Part shown: one piece after another, positions 23,888 to 33,008 of the stretch
How positions within the stretch are numbered: position 1 is the first letter of the stretch
Layout of the letters: each line of letters opens with the position of its first letter
Source of the DNA: Dysosmobacter acutus
GTDB lineage: Bacteria > Bacillota > Clostridia > Oscillospirales > Oscillospiraceae
Direction of reading: 5' to 3'
DNA length: 64,000 nucleotides
NCBI RefSeq assembly: GCF_018919205.1
Contig: NZ_JAHLQN010000001.1
Location: 1,054,001 to 1,118,000, forward strand
The notes under the pieces: generated by a model
Database searches by the model: none
What the model was told of the DNA's origin: nothing
What the model saw: the letters and a program-made list of their open reading frames with translations, nothing else
Program-made: the position numbers and the translations under genes

Positions 23888-24415
23888 ATGGCAAATGATG
23901 TAAATCATCTGATCGACATGCTCTACGGGATGATCGACGAGGCCAAGGGCACCGCTTTTGGCCAGGGGAAGTGCACCATCAACCGGGACGAGGCGCTGGA
24001 CCTTCTGGATGAAATCCGGGCGCAGATGCCGGTGGAGCTCAAACGGGCGCAGGAGCTTCTGCGGGCCCGGGAGGAGTACGTGGAGTCCGCCAAGCGGGAT
24101 GTGGAACGCATGATGCGTCAGGCGGAGTTGGACGCCAAGACCAAAGTGTCCGAGAGCGAGGTCACCGCGGCGGCCCGGGACAAGGCCCGCGCCATTGTTC
24201 AGCGGGCGGAGGACAGAACCCGGGAGATGTACCGCGTCACCAACGAATATACCGAGGACGCGCTGCGCCGCACCGAGGAGGCCATCAACATGGCCCTGGA
24301 GGAAATCCGCCAGTCCCGCGCCAACTTCCGCGCCGCCTCCGCCGAGAAGATGCAGCAGCAGCGTCAGCAGCTTCAGGAGCGGGACAAGGAACAGCGGGAA
24401 GAGGAAAATAATTGA
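23888..24415 (+). CDS. Coiled-coil protein, ATP-synthase-b/E-subunit-like
   Basis: This 175-residue charged protein is almost all helix, with heptad-rich stretches from about 45 to 170 (KRAQELLRAREEYVESAKRDVERMMRQAE ...). No membrane segment is present. It resembles stalk subunits of rotary ATPases in composition only, and no other ATPase genes are nearby. Genes like this commonly follow coaD in related Clostridia and remain uncharacterised. AAAGGAATGG precedes the ATG; the gap from coaD is 40 bp, so cotranscription is likely. Confidence 0.68.
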   Translation: MANDVNHLIDMLYGMIDEAKGTAFGQGKCTINRDEALDLLDEIRAQMPVELKRAQELLRAREEYVESAKRDVERMMRQAELDAKTKVSESEVTAAARDKARAIVQRAEDRTREMYRVTNEYTEDALRRTEEAINMALEEIRQSRANFRAASAEKMQQQRQQLQERDKEQREEENN

Positions 24416-24515
24416 CGAAATTTTGCGAATGTTTTTGTGCAAAATAACAGCGCAAAAAACAACTGGGAAATTTACCTATCCATAAATAAAATAACGGTCG
24501 TTATGTAAAGCGGGC

Positions 24516-24559
24516 AAAAAGAAGCCTCACCACAATATATTGTGGTGAGGCTTCTTTTT
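24516..24559. terminator. Long perfect-palindrome terminator
   Basis: A 44-nt perfect palindrome (22 + 22) with A5 and T5 ends closes the rarD-rsmD-coaD unit upstream of the dcw cluster. Being fully symmetric, it works in both directions. Confidence 0.9.
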
Positions 24560-24592
24560 ATCTACAAGAGGAAAATCAAACATGTGTTTTAG

Positions 24593-24740
24593 TGGTGAAA
24601 AAGTGAGGAAATACTGGATAAAACTGGAGAAAACAGGAGAATTTCATCAAAAATTTTTTCTTGCAATTAAATGCCGCTTCGCTTATACTCAAAACATGTG
24701 GTGGGGAAAAGTGGTGCCAAGTAGAGAAAAGTGGTGCTAA
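24593..24740 (+). promoter_or_regulatory. mraZ promoter flanked by MraZ-box-like repeats
   Basis: The core promoter is TTGCAA (24661-24666), 17 bp, TATACT (24684-24689). Upstream are five TGG-type repeats phased at 10-11 bp, starting at 24593, 24604, 24615, 24625 and 24635. Downstream, within the leader, are four repeats phased at exactly 10 bp starting at 24701, 24711, 24721 and 24731, consensus GTGGNGNNAA. MraZ is known to bind short direct repeats with 10-bp phasing before dcw operons, so autoregulation is a strong inference. Confidence 0.75.
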
Positions 24741-24769
24741 AGTCCCACAGAGGGGAGCGGGCGGCAGAT

Positions 24770-25186
24770 ATGACAGGCCAGTATCAGCATAATATCGACG
24801 CCAAGGGCCGCCTGTTCATTCCTGCCAAGCTGCGGGAGGAACTGGGGGAGACGTTTTATGTCACCATGGGAACTGACAGGTGTCTCTCCGTCTACTCTGA
24901 TGCAAGCTGGGCAAAATTCACGGAGAAATTTGAAAGCCTGCCCTACACCAAGACCAAGGCCATGCGGCCGCTCTTTGCCAATGCCGCCAAATGCGAGCCC
25001 GACGCCCAGGGGCGGATTTTGATTCCCCAGAAGCTGCGCGTCTACGCGGACCTGCACAAGGATGTGGTGGTGATCGGCGTGTCCAACCGGGCGGAAATCT
25101 GGAACGCGGATGCATGGCGCGCGGTGGAGGAAGAGGAGCTGAATCCGGAAAACCTGGCCGCCGTTATGGAGGAACTGGGATTCTAA
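24770..25186 (+). CDS. mraZ: Transcriptional regulator MraZ
   Basis: This 138-residue double-AbrB-fold DNA-binding protein is first in the dcw cluster. It begins MTGQYQHNIDAKGRLFIPAKLRE and repeats the DxxGR motif at CEPDAQGRILIPQKLR. MraZ forms a ring oligomer that binds direct repeats upstream of its own gene. The ATG at 24770 gives the canonical N-terminus; the longer in-frame start at 24731 lies in the repeat array. Confidence 0.95.
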   Translation: MTGQYQHNIDAKGRLFIPAKLREELGETFYVTMGTDRCLSVYSDASWAKFTEKFESLPYTKTKAMRPLFANAAKCEPDAQGRILIPQKLRVYADLHKDVVVIGVSNRAEIWNADAWRAVEEEELNPENLAAVMEELGF

Positions 25187-25240
25187 GCGGACCGAGGCGG
25201 ACAAGATGCCGGAGCGGTCCGGGGCGCTGGGAGGCCGGAG

Positions 25241-26179
25241 ATGGAATACACACATAAGCCCGTGCTGCTGCGCGAGTGCATAGAGGCGCTTCAAATCCGG
25301 CCGGACGGGATTTACCTGGACGGCACGCTGGGCCGGGCGGGCCACTCGCTGGAGATTGCCCGCCGCCTGACCACGGGCCGGCTGATCTGCATCGACCGGG
25401 ACATGGCCGCCATCGACGCGGCCCGCCGGCGTCTGTCGGAGCACATGGACCGCGTCACATTGGTGCACAGCAATTTTTCTGAGCTGGCCTCCATCCTTGC
25501 GGAGCTGAATCTTACGGGGGTGGACGGCATGCTCTTTGACCTTGGAGTTTCCTCCCCCCAGTTAGACGACGCGTCCCGGGGCTTTTCCTATATGCACGAC
25601 GCGCCGCTGGACATGCGTATGGATGAGTCCGCGCCGCTGAGCGCTTGGGAAGTGGTGAACCGGTGGAGCTGTGAGGAGCTGCGCCGGATTCTCTATGAAT
25701 ACGGAGAAGAGCGGTATGCCCCGGCCATTGCCCGGGCCATCTGCCGCCGGAGAGAGGACAGGCCCATCGACACCACGCTTGAGCTGGTGGAGGTCATCCG
25801 CCGGGCCATGCCGCCCCAGGCGCTGCGGGAAAAGCAGCATCCCGCGAAACGCAGTTTTCAGGCCATCCGCATTGCGGTGAACGACGAGTTGGGAGCGCTT
25901 TCACCCATGCTCAAAGCGGCGGCGGACGGATTGAACTCCGGCGGCCGCCTTGCGGTCATCTCCTTCCACTCCCTTGAGGACCGCATTGTCAAGAAGACGC
26001 TGCAGGAGTTGGCCAAAGGCTGTATCTGCCCGCCGGAATTTCCGGTGTGCATCTGCGGCCGGAAACCGAAATTGGAGCTAATAAGCCGCAAGCCGGTGGT
26101 CGCCGGCGAGGCGGAGCTGGAGGAAAACCCACGGGCCCGGAGCGCAAAGCTGCGGGTGGCCCAACGGTGCGAACCATAA
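25241..26179 (+). CDS. rsmH: 16S rRNA (cytosine1402-N4)-methyltransferase
   Basis: RsmH (MraW) methylates C1402 of 16S rRNA. The 312-residue protein starts MEYTHKPVLLRECIEAL and has the SAM-binding YLDGTLGRAGHSLEI, FDLGVSSPQLDDASRGFSY, the helical insert and RSFQAIRIAVNDELG. A C-terminal CPPEFPVCICGRKP segment is normal for the family. Second gene of the dcw operon, 54 bp after mraZ. Confidence 0.97.
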   Translation: MEYTHKPVLLRECIEALQIRPDGIYLDGTLGRAGHSLEIARRLTTGRLICIDRDMAAIDAARRRLSEHMDRVTLVHSNFSELASILAELNLTGVDGMLFDLGVSSPQLDDASRGFSYMHDAPLDMRMDESAPLSAWEVVNRWSCEELRRILYEYGEERYAPAIARAICRRREDRPIDTTLELVEVIRRAMPPQALREKQHPAKRSFQAIRIAVNDELGALSPMLKAAADGLNSGGRLAVISFHSLEDRIVKKTLQELAKGCICPPEFPVCICGRKPKLELISRKPVVAGEAELEENPRARSAKLRVAQRCEP

Positions 26180-26200
26180 ACCGATGTTACGGAAGAAAGG

Positions 26201-26752
26201 ATGAGCGGAGTGTCGACAGCAGTAGCCAGAGATTCGCGCTACAGAAACCTCACATACGGAGATCTGGCTTACGATCTGGATCGTGACAGCCGCGAGACCA
26301 TGCTCCGCCATGCCGGAGAACCCCGCCGGGAGGAAGTGGCCAAAGTCCGTTCCGTACCCCATGTGCGTGTCCGGGAGCGGCAAAAGGTTTCCGCCGTTGC
26401 CGTGGTGGGCTTTGCTGCCGTTGCGGCGATGACTGTTCTGCTGCTGATGAGCTATGTGAAGCTGACGGTGATTTCCGACGCGGTGGTGGAGCTTCAGGGG
26501 CAGTTGGGGGAACTGGAGACAGAGAATGTGGCGCTGACCGCTCAGTATCAGCAGACCTTTGACCTTTCGGCGGTCAAGGAAGCCGCCATGGCGGCGGGCA
26601 TGAGCAAGCCCAGCAGCAGCCAGATCTATTACATCGACCTCTCCGGTGAGGACAGCGTGGTGGTATATCAAAAAACGGAGGGAAGCCTCTTCAGCCGCCT
26701 GCTTGCCTCACTGAACCAGGGGATCTACGCCGTGGTGGAATATTTTGAATGA
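26201..26752 (+). CDS. ftsL: FtsL-like septum formation initiator
   Basis: This 183-residue bitopic membrane protein has a charged cytoplasmic N-terminus (about 1-62), a single membrane helix (about 64-86) and an extracellular leucine-zipper-like coiled coil (VVELQGQLGELETENVALTAQY), the FtsL/DivIC layout. Its position between rsmH and the transpeptidase gene supports FtsL, which recruits the division synthase with FtsQ and DivIC. The cytoplasmic part is longer than in Bacillus FtsL. Low sequence conservation is normal. Confidence 0.85.
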   Translation: MSGVSTAVARDSRYRNLTYGDLAYDLDRDSRETMLRHAGEPRREEVAKVRSVPHVRVRERQKVSAVAVVGFAAVAAMTVLLLMSYVKLTVISDAVVELQGQLGELETENVALTAQYQQTFDLSAVKEAAMAAGMSKPSSSQIYYIDLSGEDSVVVYQKTEGSLFSRLLASLNQGIYAVVEYFE

Positions 26753-26777
26753 GGATTGCATCATATAAGAAGGCGGG

Positions 26778-26802
26778 GAGTAAGAAGGAGGACTTCTTAC
26801 TC
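26778..26802 (+). other. Perfect hairpin between ftsL and spoVD
   Basis: A perfect 10-bp stem (26778-26787 with 26793-26802, loop GAGGA) lies in the 108-bp gap. No T-run follows, so it is more likely a pause, RNA-processing or stability element than a terminator. Confidence 0.5.
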
Positions 26803-26860
26803 CTTGCTTGATATTCGTGACTTTGACAGAAAAACAGTGGGATAAAATGGAGGAACTGTT

Positions 26861-29158
26861 GTGGCGGATTCATCAAGAAGAAAAAGTGACGCGGCACGAA
26901 AAGCAAACCGGGTGATCCGGAGCAGGACCCTGCTTCTGATGGGCATCTTCGGAATTGCGACCTTTACCATGCTCTTTGTCCGGCTCTACACGCTGCAGAT
27001 CGGGCGGCATGAGGAGCTTCAGCAGCTGGCGGTGAAGCAGCAGACCCGAAGCACGGTGGTCACCGCCTCCCGGGGCACCATATATGACAAAAACGGCAAT
27101 GTGCTGGCCATTTCCGCCACCGCTGAGACGGTGTTCGTCTCTCCGGCGGAGATTGCGGAGAGCGAACAGGACACGGCCTATATCGCCAGGGGCCTCTCAC
27201 GCATCCTTGATGTGGCGGAGGAGACCATCCTGAAAAAGATGGAGAAGACCTCCTCCCAATACGAGGTGGTGAAGCTGCGGGCGGATCAGGAGCTGGCCGA
27301 TCAGGTGCGGCTGTTTGTCAACGGCCAGATCGACGACCAGGGCAACGAGGTGGCCAAGGACAATCAGAAGCGGCTCCACGGCGTTTATCTGGTGACAGAC
27401 TCCAAGCGCTATTACCCCTACAGCACCCTGGCGGCCCAGGTCATCGGCTTTGTGGGCACGGACAATACGGGCCTCTACGGTCTGGAGAGCAAGTACAACG
27501 ATGAGCTTACCGGCACCTCCGGCATGGTGGTCACGGCCAAAAACGCCGCGGGTACCGACGTGCTCTACCAGTATGAGCAGTATTATGACGCGGAAAACGG
27601 CAACAGTTTGGTGCTGACCCTGGACACCACCGTGCAGTATTTTCTGGAAAAGGGCATTGAGAGCATGGTGGCCAAGTTTGACGCCAAAAACGGCGCCACC
27701 GGCATTGTGATGGATGTGAACACGGGCGGCATCCTGGCCATGGCCTCCTTCCCCACCTATGACCTGAACAACCCAAGCAGCGTCTACGACGCGGACCTTC
27801 AGGCCACGCTGGAGGGGCTGGAAGGGGACGCTTATCTGGAGGCCCTGGGCGCGGCCCAGAAAAAGCAGTGGCGGAACAAGGCCATCAACGACACCTATGA
27901 GCCCGGCTCCACCTTTAAGATTCTGACGCTGTCCACCGCGCTGCAGGAGGGGATTGTCAATAAGAACACCACCTTCAACTGCACCGGCTCCATCCGCGTG
28001 CAGGGCTGGAACAAACCCATCAACTGCTCCAAAAAGGCGGGCCACGGCTCCCAGTCCCTGATGCAGGCCACGGGAAACTCCTGCAACCCCGCCTTCATCA
28101 CCATGGGCCTGAAAATCGGAAACACCACCTTTTATAAGTACTTAAAATCCTTTGGTCTGATGGAGAAAACGGGCCTGGACAACATCGGCGAAACCACCGG
28201 CATCTTTGCCGATGAGAAGTCCTTCAACAGCAATGTGGTTTCCCTGGCCTCCTATGCCTTCGGCCAGACCTTCAACGTCACGCCCATCTCCCTTATCACC
28301 GCCCAGGCGGCCTGCGTCAACGGCGGATACCTCCGCACCCCCTACTTTGTGGAGCAGGTGCTGGACAGCGATGGAAACGTGCTCTACAACCACGACTCCA
28401 CCCCCGTGCGCCAGGTCATCAGCGAGGAGACCTCCGCCACGGTGTGCGAGATGCTGGAGTACGTGGTGGCAGAGGGAACCGGAAAGAACGGCCAGGTGGC
28501 TGGCTACCGCATCGGCGGCAAAACCGGCACCGCCGATAAGACCGGCGACAAGAACAAGGACGTGGTGGTCTCCTTTGTGTGCTTTGCCCCCGCGGACGAC
28601 CCCCAGGTCATGATGCTCATCACCATGGACAGTCCCAGCCGCACCACCGGCACCTATGTGTCCGGCGGCCAGATGGTGGCGCCCACCTCCAGCTCCATCA
28701 TGTCTGAAATCCTGCCCTGGCTCGGCATCAACCCGGATTACTCCGCCGAGGAGATGGTGGGCTCCGACACCACGGTGCCCAATGTGGTGGGCTCCACCCT
28801 GGATCAGGCCAAGGAGAAGCTGGCCGGATTCCACATCAAGACCGTGGGCGACGGGCAGAGCGTCACAGACCAGACGCCTGTGGGCGGCGCCATCGTCCCG
28901 GGCAACGCCACCGTGATTCTGTACCTGGGGGCGGAGAAGCCCACCGATAAATCCACGGTGCCTGCCGTGGTGGGCAAGACCGCCGAGCAGGCCAACGCGG
29001 CCCTTGCCAACGCGGGCCTCATCATGAAGGTGACCGGCGCCACCTCCAGCAGCTCCGGCAATGTGTTCGCCATCTCCCAATCCGTTGCCGCGGGCACGGA
29101 GGTGGAGGCCGGAACCGTGGTCACTGTGCAGTTAGGCGATAACTCCGTTTTGGACTGA
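26861..29158 (+). CDS. spoVD: Class B penicillin-binding protein (SpoVD/FtsI-type) with PASTA domains
   Basis: This 765-residue transpeptidase has a membrane anchor (about 23-45), a dimerisation domain (SRGTIYDKNGNVLA) and a transpeptidase domain with catalytic Ser in STFK (YEPGSTFKILT), SCN in GNSCNP and KTG in GGKTGTADK. Two C-terminal PASTA repeats follow (TVPNVVGSTLDQAKEKLAGF; TVPAVVGKTAEQANAALANAG). It starts at GTG behind GGAGG. PASTA domains are found in SpoVD and PBP2x-like proteins. Whether it serves vegetative division, spore cortex or both cannot be decided here; no second copy is in the window. Confidence 0.92.
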   Translation: MADSSRRKSDAARKANRVIRSRTLLLMGIFGIATFTMLFVRLYTLQIGRHEELQQLAVKQQTRSTVVTASRGTIYDKNGNVLAISATAETVFVSPAEIAESEQDTAYIARGLSRILDVAEETILKKMEKTSSQYEVVKLRADQELADQVRLFVNGQIDDQGNEVAKDNQKRLHGVYLVTDSKRYYPYSTLAAQVIGFVGTDNTGLYGLESKYNDELTGTSGMVVTAKNAAGTDVLYQYEQYYDAENGNSLVLTLDTTVQYFLEKGIESMVAKFDAKNGATGIVMDVNTGGILAMASFPTYDLNNPSSVYDADLQATLEGLEGDAYLEALGAAQKKQWRNKAINDTYEPGSTFKILTLSTALQEGIVNKNTTFNCTGSIRVQGWNKPINCSKKAGHGSQSLMQATGNSCNPAFITMGLKIGNTTFYKYLKSFGLMEKTGLDNIGETTGIFADEKSFNSNVVSLASYAFGQTFNVTPISLITAQAACVNGGYLRTPYFVEQVLDSDGNVLYNHDSTPVRQVISEETSATVCEMLEYVVAEGTGKNGQVAGYRIGGKTGTADKTGDKNKDVVVSFVCFAPADDPQVMMLITMDSPSRTTGTYVSGGQMVAPTSSSIMSEILPWLGINPDYSAEEMVGSDTTVPNVVGSTLDQAKEKLAGFHIKTVGDGQSVTDQTPVGGAIVPGNATVILYLGAEKPTDKSTVPAVVGKTAEQANAALANAGLIMKVTGATSSSSGNVFAISQSVAAGTEVEAGTVVTVQLGDNSVLD

Positions 29159-29284
29159 CCCTCTCAAAAGGCACCTTTTGCATGGTTTTCGGCACCTTCT
29201 CCGATGTGCACGGAAAAATTGTGCGGATATACTAAGCAGGAGCAACCGGCCGAACCACTGTGATTACAAGAGAGGAGTTTAAGG

Positions 29285-30733
29285 ATGAAGCTCAAAGAAC
29301 TGCTGCGGGATATCCCCGTGCTTGATACCAACGCGGATGGTGAAGCGGAGATCACCGGCGTCAGCTACGACTCCCGGAAAACGCGCCCCGGCGATCTGTT
29401 TGTCGCCATGCCCGGCTATTCCATGGACGGCCACGCGTTCATCGCCAAAGCGGCGGAGGCTGGGGCGGCCTGCGTGCTGTGCCAGCGGCCGCCTGAGGAG
29501 GAAATCCCCTATGTGCGGGTGGCCAACTCCCGCCACGGCCTGGCGCTGGTGGGAGCCAACTGGTTTGGCCGCCCGGCGGAGAAGATGAGCGTGGTGGCCG
29601 TCACGGGCACCAATGGGAAAACCACCACCACCTATTTGCTCAAAGCCATTTTGGAGCAGGCCAGAGGGGCCAAAGTGGGTCTGATCGGCACCAACCAGAA
29701 TATGATCGGCCAGGAGGCGGTCCCCACGGAGCGGACCACGCCGGAATCCTTTGAAGTGCAAAAGCTCTTCCGGGCCATGCTGGATAAAGGCTGCAGCTAT
29801 GTGGTGATGGAGACCTCCTCCCATGCGCTGTACGAGGGGCGGGTCTATGGAATTCCCTTTTCCGTAGGAATTTTCACCAACCTGACCCAGGATCACCTGG
29901 ATTTTCACAAGACCATGGAGAACTACTGTGACGCCAAGGCCATCTTGTTCCGCAGCTGTGCTGTGGGCGTCTACAATGCCGACGACCCCTGGTCGAAGCG
30001 GCTGATGAAGGACGCCGACTGCCGCGCCTTCTCCTATGCCCGGGACACGGATGCGGACCTGCGGGCGGAGCACATTGAGCTGGGCGCGGATCACATCTCC
30101 TTCGACGCGGTGACGGCGGAGGAGCGGGTAAAAATAAAAGTTGGCATTCCCGGCGGTTTTATGGTATATAATACGCTGGACGTTTTAGGGGCGGCACTCC
30201 AGCTGGGCATATCGCTGGAGGAGAGCGCCCGGGTTCTTGCCGCTGTGCCCCATGTAAAGGGCCGGGTGGAGGTGGTCCCCACGCCGGGCAAAGACTATAC
30301 TGTCCTCATCGACTACGCCCACAGCCCGGATGGGCTGGAGAATGTGCTCTCCTCCGTCAGGGGCTTTGCCAAGGGCCGCACGGTGGCCGTTTTTGGCTGC
30401 GGCGGCGACCGGGACCGGGCCAAGCGGCCGAAGATGGGGCGCATCGCGGCCCAGCTGGCTGACTTCGTGGTGGTGACCTCCGACAATCCCCGGACGGAGG
30501 ACCCCATGGCCATCATCCGGGAGATACTGCCGGGGATGGAGGGAACGCAGACGCCCTATGTGGTGGTGGAGAACCGGATTGAGGCCATCCACTACGCCAT
30601 GGACCACGCCCGGAAGGACGACGTGATCGTGCTGTGCGGCAAGGGCCACGAGACCTATCAGGTGGTGGGCACCGAAAAGCGCCACCTGGATGAGCGGGAG
30701 GTCGTGGCGGACCACCTGAAGGAAAAACAATAA
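29285..30733 (+). CDS. murE: UDP-MurNAc-tripeptide synthetase, meso-DAP-adding
   Basis: MurE adds the third residue to UDP-MurNAc-L-Ala-D-Glu. The 482-residue protein has the Mur-ligase N-domain (GVSYDSRKTRPGDLFVAM), the ATP loop TGTNGKTTTTYLLKA, the central region TQDHLDFHKTMENY and a C-domain with SDNPRTEDP. The DNPR motif marks specificity for meso-diaminopimelate rather than lysine. A 126-bp gap separates it from spoVD. murF, which usually follows, is absent. Confidence 0.97.
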   Translation: MKLKELLRDIPVLDTNADGEAEITGVSYDSRKTRPGDLFVAMPGYSMDGHAFIAKAAEAGAACVLCQRPPEEEIPYVRVANSRHGLALVGANWFGRPAEKMSVVAVTGTNGKTTTTYLLKAILEQARGAKVGLIGTNQNMIGQEAVPTERTTPESFEVQKLFRAMLDKGCSYVVMETSSHALYEGRVYGIPFSVGIFTNLTQDHLDFHKTMENYCDAKAILFRSCAVGVYNADDPWSKRLMKDADCRAFSYARDTDADLRAEHIELGADHISFDAVTAEERVKIKVGIPGGFMVYNTLDVLGAALQLGISLEESARVLAAVPHVKGRVEVVPTPGKDYTVLIDYAHSPDGLENVLSSVRGFAKGRTVAVFGCGGDRDRAKRPKMGRIAAQLADFVVVTSDNPRTEDPMAIIREILPGMEGTQTPYVVVENRIEAIHYAMDHARKDDVIVLCGKGHETYQVVGTEKRHLDEREVVADHLKEKQ

Positions 30734-30777
30734 CGAAAGAGGCCGCGTGAGGCGCGGCTTGTGTGAGGGAAGAAGAA

Positions 30778-31764
30778 ATGGAAAGTATGATTGCCTGCGT
30801 GCTGAGTTTTGTGGTCACCGCGCTGGTGGGGAAGTGGCTGGTGCCTGAGCTGCGCAAGCTGAAGGCCGGCCAGAGCATCCGGACCGACGGACCCAAATGG
30901 CATATGGCCAAGGAGGGCACGCCGACCATGGGCGGGCTGATGTTCATCGCCGGGGTGGGCGTAACCATTCTGATCTGCTGCTGGAAGAGCATGCTTCAGG
31001 GAAATTTCTCCCACCTCTATGTGTTCCTCTTCGCCCTGGTATACGGCGCCATCGGCTATGTGGACGACTACAGAAAGGTGCGCATGCATCAGAACTTAGG
31101 GCTCACCGCGCTGCAGAAGTTTTTGATGCAGCTGGCCGCCGCCGTGGCATTTTTGTGCCTGATGCGCTTTGAGGGGCTGCTGACGCCCAACCTGTATCTC
31201 CCCTTTTTCAACACCTACCTTGTGATGAACTGGGTGGTTTACCTGATTTTCGCCGCCTTTGTCATCGTGGGCACGGTGAACGCGGTGAACCTGACCGACG
31301 GCATCGACGGCCTTGCGGCCAGCGTCACGGTGCCGGTGGCGCTGTTTTTCGCCATTGCCGCGGCCTGGTGGGGCTATCGGGAGCTTGGGGTGTTCGCCGG
31401 CGCGCTGTGCGGCGGTCTGATCGGCTTTCTGATCTACAACTTTCACCCGGCCAAGGTGTTTATGGGCGACACGGGCTCGCTCTTTTTGGGCGGCGCCGTG
31501 GCGGCCATGGCCTTTGCCTTTGACATGCCGCTGATCCTGATCCCCGTGGGGATCATCTACATCGCCGAGACGCTCTCGGACATCATCCAGGTGGGGTATT
31601 TCAAGCTGACCCACGGCAAGCGCTTTTTCCGCATGGCCCCGTTGCACCACCACCTGGAGCTGTGCGGCTGGAGTGAAAAAAAGCTGGTGTTCGTATTTTC
31701 CGGGATCACGGTGCTCTTTTGCGCCCTGGCCCTGTGGGGTGTGGCCGGCCGGTTCGCCATGTAA
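30778..31764 (+). CDS. mraY: Phospho-MurNAc-pentapeptide transferase
   Basis: MraY makes lipid I at the membrane. The 328-residue protein has about ten helices and the motifs GTPTMGGLMF, YVDDYRK (catalytic Asp pair), NAVNLTDGIDGLAA, VFMGDTGSLFLG and MAPLHHHLEL. The ATG at 30778 is preceded by GAGGGA. It follows murE directly; the usual murF between them is missing. Confidence 0.97.
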   Translation: MESMIACVLSFVVTALVGKWLVPELRKLKAGQSIRTDGPKWHMAKEGTPTMGGLMFIAGVGVTILICCWKSMLQGNFSHLYVFLFALVYGAIGYVDDYRKVRMHQNLGLTALQKFLMQLAAAVAFLCLMRFEGLLTPNLYLPFFNTYLVMNWVVYLIFAAFVIVGTVNAVNLTDGIDGLAASVTVPVALFFAIAAAWWGYRELGVFAGALCGGLIGFLIYNFHPAKVFMGDTGSLFLGGAVAAMAFAFDMPLILIPVGIIYIAETLSDIIQVGYFKLTHGKRFFRMAPLHHHLELCGWSEKKLVFVFSGITVLFCALALWGVAGRFAM

Positions 31765-31799
31765 AACCGGCAATCATCCGTAAAGAAAGGAGGGGGGCT

Positions 31800-32996
31800 G
31801 TGGCACAGCAACGCAGAAGCCGGGAGGAACTGGCCGCCATTGCGCAGCGCAAGGAGCATGCAAAAGAGATGGAGCGGCTCAGCCGGGAGGCGGCGAAGGG
31901 TCCGGTGGATGTCCCCTTCCTGCTGCTGGTGCTGCTGCTGATGGGGATTGGCCTCGTCATGCTGCTCTCCGCCAGCTTTCCCTCCGCTTATTATGAAGAG
32001 GGGAACCCGACCAAGTACTTTATGCGCCAGAGCGTGTTCGCGGCCATGGGCGTCGCCGGGATGATCATTGTCTCCCGCATCAACTACCAGCGCTTCCGGG
32101 GCGTTGCAAAATTGGCGCTGTTTGGCGCTGTTTTGCTGCTGATTCTGGTCATCATTCCCGGCGTGGGCGTGACGCACAACAACGCCACCCGCTGGCTGAG
32201 GATTGGGCCCCTTGAGTTCCAGCCTTCGGAGCTTGCCAAGCTGGGCGTGGTCCTCTATTTCTCTGACAGCATCTCAAAGAAGAAGGATAAGATGCAGACC
32301 CTGCGCTACGGCATCGCCCCCTATGCGGTGATCCTGCTGGCAATTGCCGCGCTGATGATGCTGGAGCCCCACCTCTCGGGCACGGTGCTGATCTTAGGCA
32401 CCGGCGCCGCGCTGATGCTGGTGGGCGGCATCGAGTGGAAATGGGTGGGCGGCGTGCTGGCCGCGGCCGCGGCGGGCGCGTATCTGCTCATCGGCGTGGT
32501 GGGTTACGGCGCCTCCCGCATCGCCATGTGGAAGGACCCCTGGATAGACTCCCTTGGAGACGGGTACCAGATGGTGCAGAGCTATCTTGCCATCGGCTCC
32601 GGCGGCCTTTTCGGCGTGGGCCTGGGCAAGAGCCGGCAGAAGTACCTGTACCTGCCGGAGGAGCACAACGACTTCATCTTCTCGGTGGTTTGCGAGGAGC
32701 TGGGACTCATCGGCGCCACCATCATCATGGTGCTTTTCGCGCTGCTGATTCTGCGGGGCTACTGGATCGCCCTCCAGGCCCGGGACCGGTTCGGCAGCCT
32801 TCTGGTGGTGGGCGTCACCACGCTTTTGGCCATGCAGACCTTTTTGAACATCGCCGTGGTCTCCGGTCTGGTGCCGGCCACCGGCATCTCCCTGCCGTTT
32901 TTCAGCTACGGCGGCACGGCGCTGCTGATCCAGCTGGTGGAGATGGGGATTGTGCTCTCCGTCTCCCGGCAGATGAAGCCCTCCAGGGCCGGATAG
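31800..32996 (+). CDS. ftsW: Septal peptidoglycan glycosyltransferase FtsW
   Basis: This 398-residue SEDS protein has a basic 35-residue cytoplasmic tail, then about ten membrane helices. It shows GVTHNNATRWLRIGPLEFQPSELAKLG, the catalytic-region Asp-Glu stretch and the C-terminal signature PFFSYGGTALLIQLVEMGIVLS. It starts at GTG 31800 behind AAAGGAGG; the frame extends upstream into mraY without homology. It polymerises lipid II with the class B PBP encoded upstream. murD, usually just before it, is absent. Confidence 0.95.
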   Translation: MAQQRRSREELAAIAQRKEHAKEMERLSREAAKGPVDVPFLLLVLLLMGIGLVMLLSASFPSAYYEEGNPTKYFMRQSVFAAMGVAGMIIVSRINYQRFRGVAKLALFGAVLLLILVIIPGVGVTHNNATRWLRIGPLEFQPSELAKLGVVLYFSDSISKKKDKMQTLRYGIAPYAVILLAIAALMMLEPHLSGTVLILGTGAALMLVGGIEWKWVGGVLAAAAAGAYLLIGVVGYGASRIAMWKDPWIDSLGDGYQMVQSYLAIGSGGLFGVGLGKSRQKYLYLPEEHNDFIFSVVCEELGLIGATIIMVLFALLILRGYWIALQARDRFGSLLVVGVTTLLAMQTFLNIAVVSGLVPATGISLPFFSYGGTALLIQLVEMGIVLSVSRQMKPSRAG

Positions 32997-33008
32997 AGGA
33001 GAAGAGAG

